The translations under genes were made by a program, and so were the position numbers. This document shows, one piece after another, positions 6,759 to 8,393 of a stretch of DNA of 8,393 nucleotides (position 1 is its first letter; the number at the start of each line of letters is the position of its first letter). The notes beneath the pieces are model-generated. The model worked only from the letters and a program-made list of their open reading frames with translations, had not been told where the DNA came from and made no database searches. This DNA comes from Archaeoglobaceae archaeon (GTDB lineage: Archaea > Halobacteriota > Archaeoglobi > Archaeoglobales > JdFR-42): assembly GCA_015523685.1 (NCBI GenBank), contig WAJW01000099.1:1-8393 (forward strand), read 5' to 3'.

Positions 6759-6775
6759 ATTTATAGTATATTTAA
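6759..6775 (-). promoter_or_regulatory. Promoter and possible auto-operator of the TrmB-type regulator
   Basis: On the minus strand TTAAATATACTATAAAT contains overlapping TATA boxes centred about 21 and 30 bp before the ATG at 6741. Its palindromic core (6762-6770) is the one repeated at the dehydrogenase start. A regulator bound here would cover its own TATA box, a common autoregulatory layout; this is inference. Confidence 0.4.
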
Positions 6776-6835
6776 TCTTCCATAAATTTCCCGATAATAA
6801 TTCCCCTGAGTGAAAACATGGAAAGGGTGACCGGT

Positions 6836-7837
6836 TCAAAACAATGCCCATATCAATGCATAGGATAGTATTGCTATAAACACCCATGCAACGAACCCTG
6901 TGTAAAGAGGGGACAATCCTATAGCCCTCATATCTCTGAGATCGGTGTTTAAACCCATTCCCGCCATTGCAACCGCAAGCAGAAAATCATCCGCCCTGAT
7001 TATATAACCCGTGACCGAATGAGGGACTATTCCGAGAGAGTTCAGCAGGATCATTGCAATGAAGCCAAAAACAAAGTATGGAACAGGTATGGATCTGAAG
7101 CTGAGATTATCGGGACTATTTCGAGCATGCATGGCTCCCAGAATCAGGGCAACAGGAGCGAGAAAAAGAACCCTTGACAATTTCACAATCGTTCCTATCC
7201 CACCACTTACGTCACTCACTGCAAACCCGGCTGCCACTACCTGAGCAACTTCATGAATGCTCGATCCTGCCCAGACTCCATAAATAACATCGGGCAGGTG
7301 AAGCATCGAATCTAAAGCAGGATAGAGAAACATGGCCACTGTCCCAAAAACGGTGACGGTAGCCACCGCATATGCAATATCCCTGTGTTTAGCATTAATC
7401 ACACTTCCCACTGCAATTGCTGCTGACGCACCACATATTCCCGTTCCAGATCCAATTAGAATGGCAAGTTCTTTATGCAGATTGAACCTCTTTCCAACGT
7501 ATGTTGTAAAGATAAGGGTGCCTGTTATAACCATGGCGATGATCATCAGCCCCTTAAATCCAATTCTGTATACCTCACCAATACTCAGTTTAAATCCCAG
7601 AAAGACGATGGCAATTCTGAGTATTCTCTGAATGGAAAACCGCACTCCCGGAACAGTGATCTGTGGGAGGTGCCATGCGTTACGAACAATCATACCAAGT
7701 AAAATGGCAAGTATAAGCGCGGATATGGCAACGTACGGCCTGACAAGATATGAAAGTATTATGCCTCCTGTGGCCAGCACTGAAGAAAGCATGATTCCCG
7801 GAAACAGATCCAGAATTTGTTTTTTCAAAGCCTTCAT
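6836..7837 (-). CDS. YeiH-type 'putative sulfate exporter' family membrane protein
   Basis: A 333-residue inner-membrane protein of normal length for the YeiH/PF03601 family, with about 10 hydrophobic segments. Recognisable signatures are AILLGMIVRN (44-53), FLGFKLSIGEV (79-89), IGSGTGICGASAAIAVG (128-144), VWAGSSIHEVAQVVAAG (188-204), KLSRVLFLAPVAL (219-231) and FLLAVAMAGMGLNTDL (285-300). The re-entrant GTGICGASA segment and the SSIHEVAQ helix are the family's most conserved parts. The family name suggests sulfate export, but substrates are poorly established; links to sulfite/sulfonate or small organic anions have been proposed. The start at 7837 is supported by a GGTGGTG sequence ending two bases before the ATG and by TATA boxes about 25 and 51 bp upstream. 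It heads a possible two-gene run with the TrmB-type gene 94 bp downstream, though that gene has its own promoter. Confidence 0.88.
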   Translation of the reverse strand: MKALKKQILDLFPGIMLSSVLATGGIILSYLVRPYVAISALILAILLGMIVRNAWHLPQITVPGVRFSIQRILRIAIVFLGFKLSIGEVYRIGFKGLMIIAMVITGTLIFTTYVGKRFNLHKELAILIGSGTGICGASAAIAVGSVINAKHRDIAYAVATVTVFGTVAMFLYPALDSMLHLPDVIYGVWAGSSIHEVAQVVAAGFAVSDVSGGIGTIVKLSRVLFLAPVALILGAMHARNSPDNLSFRSIPVPYFVFGFIAMILLNSLGIVPHSVTGYIIRADDFLLAVAMAGMGLNTDLRDMRAIGLSPLYTGFVAWVFIAILSYALIWALF

Positions 7838-7890
7838 AACACCACCACAAGATGGTTCTTATAAACACCACTAAAAAATGGTGTATATAA
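7838..7890 (-). repeat. Two tandem 26-bp-phased operator-like units in the YeiH promoter
   Basis: Read on the plus strand, two 27-base units begin at 7838 and 7864 and share one base. Each starts AACACCAC, carries ATGGT at its 15th to 19th base and ends TATAA; 21 of 27 positions match. The second unit contains the inverted repeat ACACCA (7865-7870) / TGGTGT (7879-7884). Each unit carries a TATA box, centred about 25 and 51 bp before the exporter start. The start-proximal unit also contains the GGTGGTG ribosome-binding sequence. This looks like a duplicated promoter-operator for cooperative binding of a regulator. Confidence 0.5.
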
Positions 7891-7893
7891 AAT
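7885..7893 (+). promoter_or_regulatory. Candidate plus-strand TATA box for the integrase-like remnant
   Basis: TATATAAAA on the plus strand would start transcription near 7913, about 27 bases before the TTG at 7940. The same bases overlap the distal minus-strand TATA box of the exporter, so the plus-strand use is uncertain. Confidence 0.3.
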
Positions 7894-7939
7894 TTTCGAA
7901 AGCAATATCCAGGCAAAGAGAACAAAAAATCAGCTTACA

Positions 7940-8132
7940 TTGAATAAAGAAATTCTTGAAGCTTCCAGGCAGTATATACCGAACTTAAGCCATTTCTTCG
8001 AAGCAAAGCTCAGGAAGCTCCTCTATTCTCTAAATCACCCGATTTCTAAGGGATTTGAGTGGGCTCGCCCGGATTCGAACCGGGGATCTTCGCCTCGTAA
8101 GGGCGACGTCATGACCTCTAGACCACGAGCCC
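7940..8132 (+). pseudogene. Probable N-terminal fragment of an SSV-type integrase, antisense to tRNA-Val
   Basis: The frame gives LNKEILEASRQYIPNLSHF, then FEAKLRKLLYSLNHPISKG, then enters the tRNA at a codon boundary (residue 41) and reads it antisense as ARPDSNRGSSPRKGD. SSV-type archaeal integrases carry their attachment site inside the 5' part of the gene. On integration the N-terminal piece is left reading antisense into the tRNA from its 3' side; in SSV1 the matching protein segment reads PPGFEPGTSG. The helical 'IPNLSHFFEAKLR' lead resembles RHH/CcdA-like dimerisation segments at the head of euryarchaeal integrases, from memory. No ATG is available: TTG at 7940 lacks a Shine-Dalgarno sequence, and similarity seems to extend a few codons upstream (QLT), so the fragment may be decayed. 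Beyond the tRNA the frame is antisense to another gene and probably meaningless. An unrelated small gene is the alternative. Confidence 0.4.
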
Positions 8133-8325
8133 CGAGATTTGCAAGGAGATTTTCGATGTTTAAGCTCTCTAACGGACTCTTTCCCTCAATGATAGCCTTT
8201 AAGAGGGCATTTACGATTTTAGAGACACTCACTGGGTATTTTTCCTTGAATTTCTGCACTATCCCAAAATCGAGATATAGGGTTGTCCTATATTTATTTT
8301 TTGGTATATGGCTTGTTTCCGCCAT
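8035..8325 (-). CDS. Ribbon-helix-helix protein whose frame reads through tRNA-Val
   Basis: A 96-residue ORF. Residues 11-48 fit a ribbon-helix-helix DNA-binding fold: the strand YRTTLYLD (12-19), helix GIVQKFKEKY (21-30), turn and helix SVSKIVNALLKAIIEG (33-48). RHH proteins bind DNA as dimers through the strand and often repress their own promoter. The start is well supported: GGAGGAG lies nine bases upstream, with a leader of about 35 nt and a TATA box. The frame then runs without a stop into the tRNA; residues 65-89 are encoded by the mature tRNA and the stop lies 23-25 bases past its 3' end. That C-terminus cannot be an ordinary evolved domain, and tRNA processing would cut the message before a stop codon. 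It may be a chromosomal RHH gene that lost its 3' end, or part of an element inserted at the 5' side of the tRNA. The RHH part is fairly sure; the C-terminus is not. Confidence 0.6.
   Translation of the reverse strand: MAETSHIPKNKYRTTLYLDFGIVQKFKEKYPVSVSKIVNALLKAIIEGKSPLESLNIENLLANLGARGLEVMTSPLRGEDPRFESGRAHSNPLEIG
8060..8132 (-). tRNA. tRNA-Val (anticodon UAC)
   Basis: A complete 73-nt cloverleaf without intron: acceptor GGGCTCG/CGAGCCC with discriminator A, a D-arm, anticodon stem TCGCC/GGCGA with loop CTTACGA (anticodon TAC, reading GUA valine codons and possibly others by wobble), variable region AGATC, and T-arm CCCGG-TTCGAAT-CCGGG. CCA is not encoded (CTC follows), so it must be added after transcription, as is common in archaea. 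The 3' half, including the anticodon loop and T-arm, is the classic target of archaeal integrases. Two unrelated reading frames enter the gene from opposite sides on opposite strands. Confidence 0.96.
8158..8164 (-). promoter_or_regulatory. Weak TATA-like box that could drive tRNA-Val
   Basis: Inside the RHH coding region the minus strand reads GAGCTTAAACATC. The CTTAAAC box is centred about 29 bp before the mature tRNA 5' end, a suitable spacing for a tRNA promoter. It is weak, so co-transcription of the tRNA from the RHH promoter remains possible. Confidence 0.3.
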
Positions 8326-8334
8326 TTCTCTTCT

Positions 8335-8341
8335 CTCCTCC
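8335..8341 (-). promoter_or_regulatory. Shine-Dalgarno sequence of the RHH gene
   Basis: On the minus strand GGAGGAG lies nine bases before the ATG at 8325 and follows an A-tract. It is one of the clearest ribosome-binding sites in the window and fixes the RHH start. Confidence 0.65.
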
Positions 8342-8352
8342 TTTTTTTAAAA

Positions 8353-8382
8353 GTTATGCAATGTTATGCAATTTTATGCATA
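8353..8382 (-). repeat. Three direct repeats phased at 10 bp in the RHH promoter
   Basis: TTATGCA occurs at 8354-8360, 8364-8370 and 8374-8380, an exact 10-bp period. The first two full units are identical (GTTATGCAAT); the third diverges at its edges. The array lies between the minus-strand TATA box and the start codon, across the predicted transcription start. One site per helical turn on one DNA face is what RHH dimers bind cooperatively, so this is the likely operator for the protein encoded just downstream. Confidence 0.6.
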
Positions 8383-8389
8383 TATATTG
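8381..8389 (-). promoter_or_regulatory. TATA box of the RHH gene
   Basis: On the minus strand CAATATATATGC contains a TATA box centred near 8385, placing transcription start near 8360 inside the repeat array. The adjoining repeats leave little doubt that initiation would be blocked if they were occupied. Confidence 0.5.
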
Positions 8390-8393
8390 ATTG

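Noticed and set aside
8032..8059. Hairpin-like AAATC/GATTT repeats just past the tRNA 3' end as a terminator
   Set aside because: The short arms are AT-rich and not followed by a T-run on the minus strand; archaeal tRNA termination is not expected to use such a structure.
8133..8350. Continuation of the plus-strand integrase-like frame beyond the tRNA
   Set aside because: This part is exactly antisense to the RHH coding region, which has its own operator, TATA box and Shine-Dalgarno sequence; the open frame is a shadow.
1..8393. CRISPR array, insertion sequence or rRNA gene
   Set aside because: No regularly spaced repeats with unique spacers, no transposase-like ORF with terminal inverted repeats and no rRNA-like sequence were seen on either strand.

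Overview
The window looks like chromosomal DNA from a thermophilic euryarchaeon, most plausibly Archaeoglobales. That is an inference from gene content (MOFRL-type glycerate kinase, TrmB-type regulator, archaeal GlcD-like oxidase), archaeal TATA boxes about 25 bp before start codons, GTG/TTG starts and a tRNA gene without encoded CCA. I cannot name the species.

Layout. Positions 1-308 (-) hold the N-terminus of an FAD-linked hydroxyacid oxidase, divergent from a glycerate 2-kinase (391-1695, +). Next is a 12-helix Nramp-like transporter with atypical substrate-site motifs (1835-3454, +). It converges on a small PH-like hypothetical protein (3460-3891, -), which lies behind a D-2-hydroxyacid dehydrogenase (3938-4897, -). 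A second D-2-hydroxyacid dehydrogenase (5007-5951, +) diverges from it. Then come a short TrmB-family regulator (5977-6741, -) and a YeiH-type exporter (6836-7837, -). The right end holds tRNA-Val(UAC) (8060-8132, -), with an open reading frame running into it from each side.

Working together. The oxidase, two D-2-hydroxyacid dehydrogenases and a kinase that forms 2-phosphoglycerate fit metabolism of small 2-hydroxy/2-oxo acids (glycolate, lactate, glyoxylate, hydroxypyruvate, glycerate), with D-glycerate entering glycolysis/gluconeogenesis. The Nramp-like protein could be the matching carrier and the TrmB protein the regulator. These last two links rest on gene proximity only.

Most unusual region, 7838-8393. 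On the + strand, an ORF enters the tRNA antisense from its 3' end. This is the geometry of the N-terminal fragment of an SSV-type archaeal integrase. On the - strand, a ribbon-helix-helix protein reads in frame through the whole tRNA. Its promoter has three repeats phased at exactly 10 bp, as expected of an RHH operator. The YeiH promoter has its own pair of 26-bp-phased repeat units.

Most genes have a TATA-like box 21-28 bp before the start codon and little or no room for a leader, suggesting widespread leaderless transcription. The transporter and RHH genes instead have leaders and Shine-Dalgarno sequences. No intergenic stretch exceeds 300 bases.
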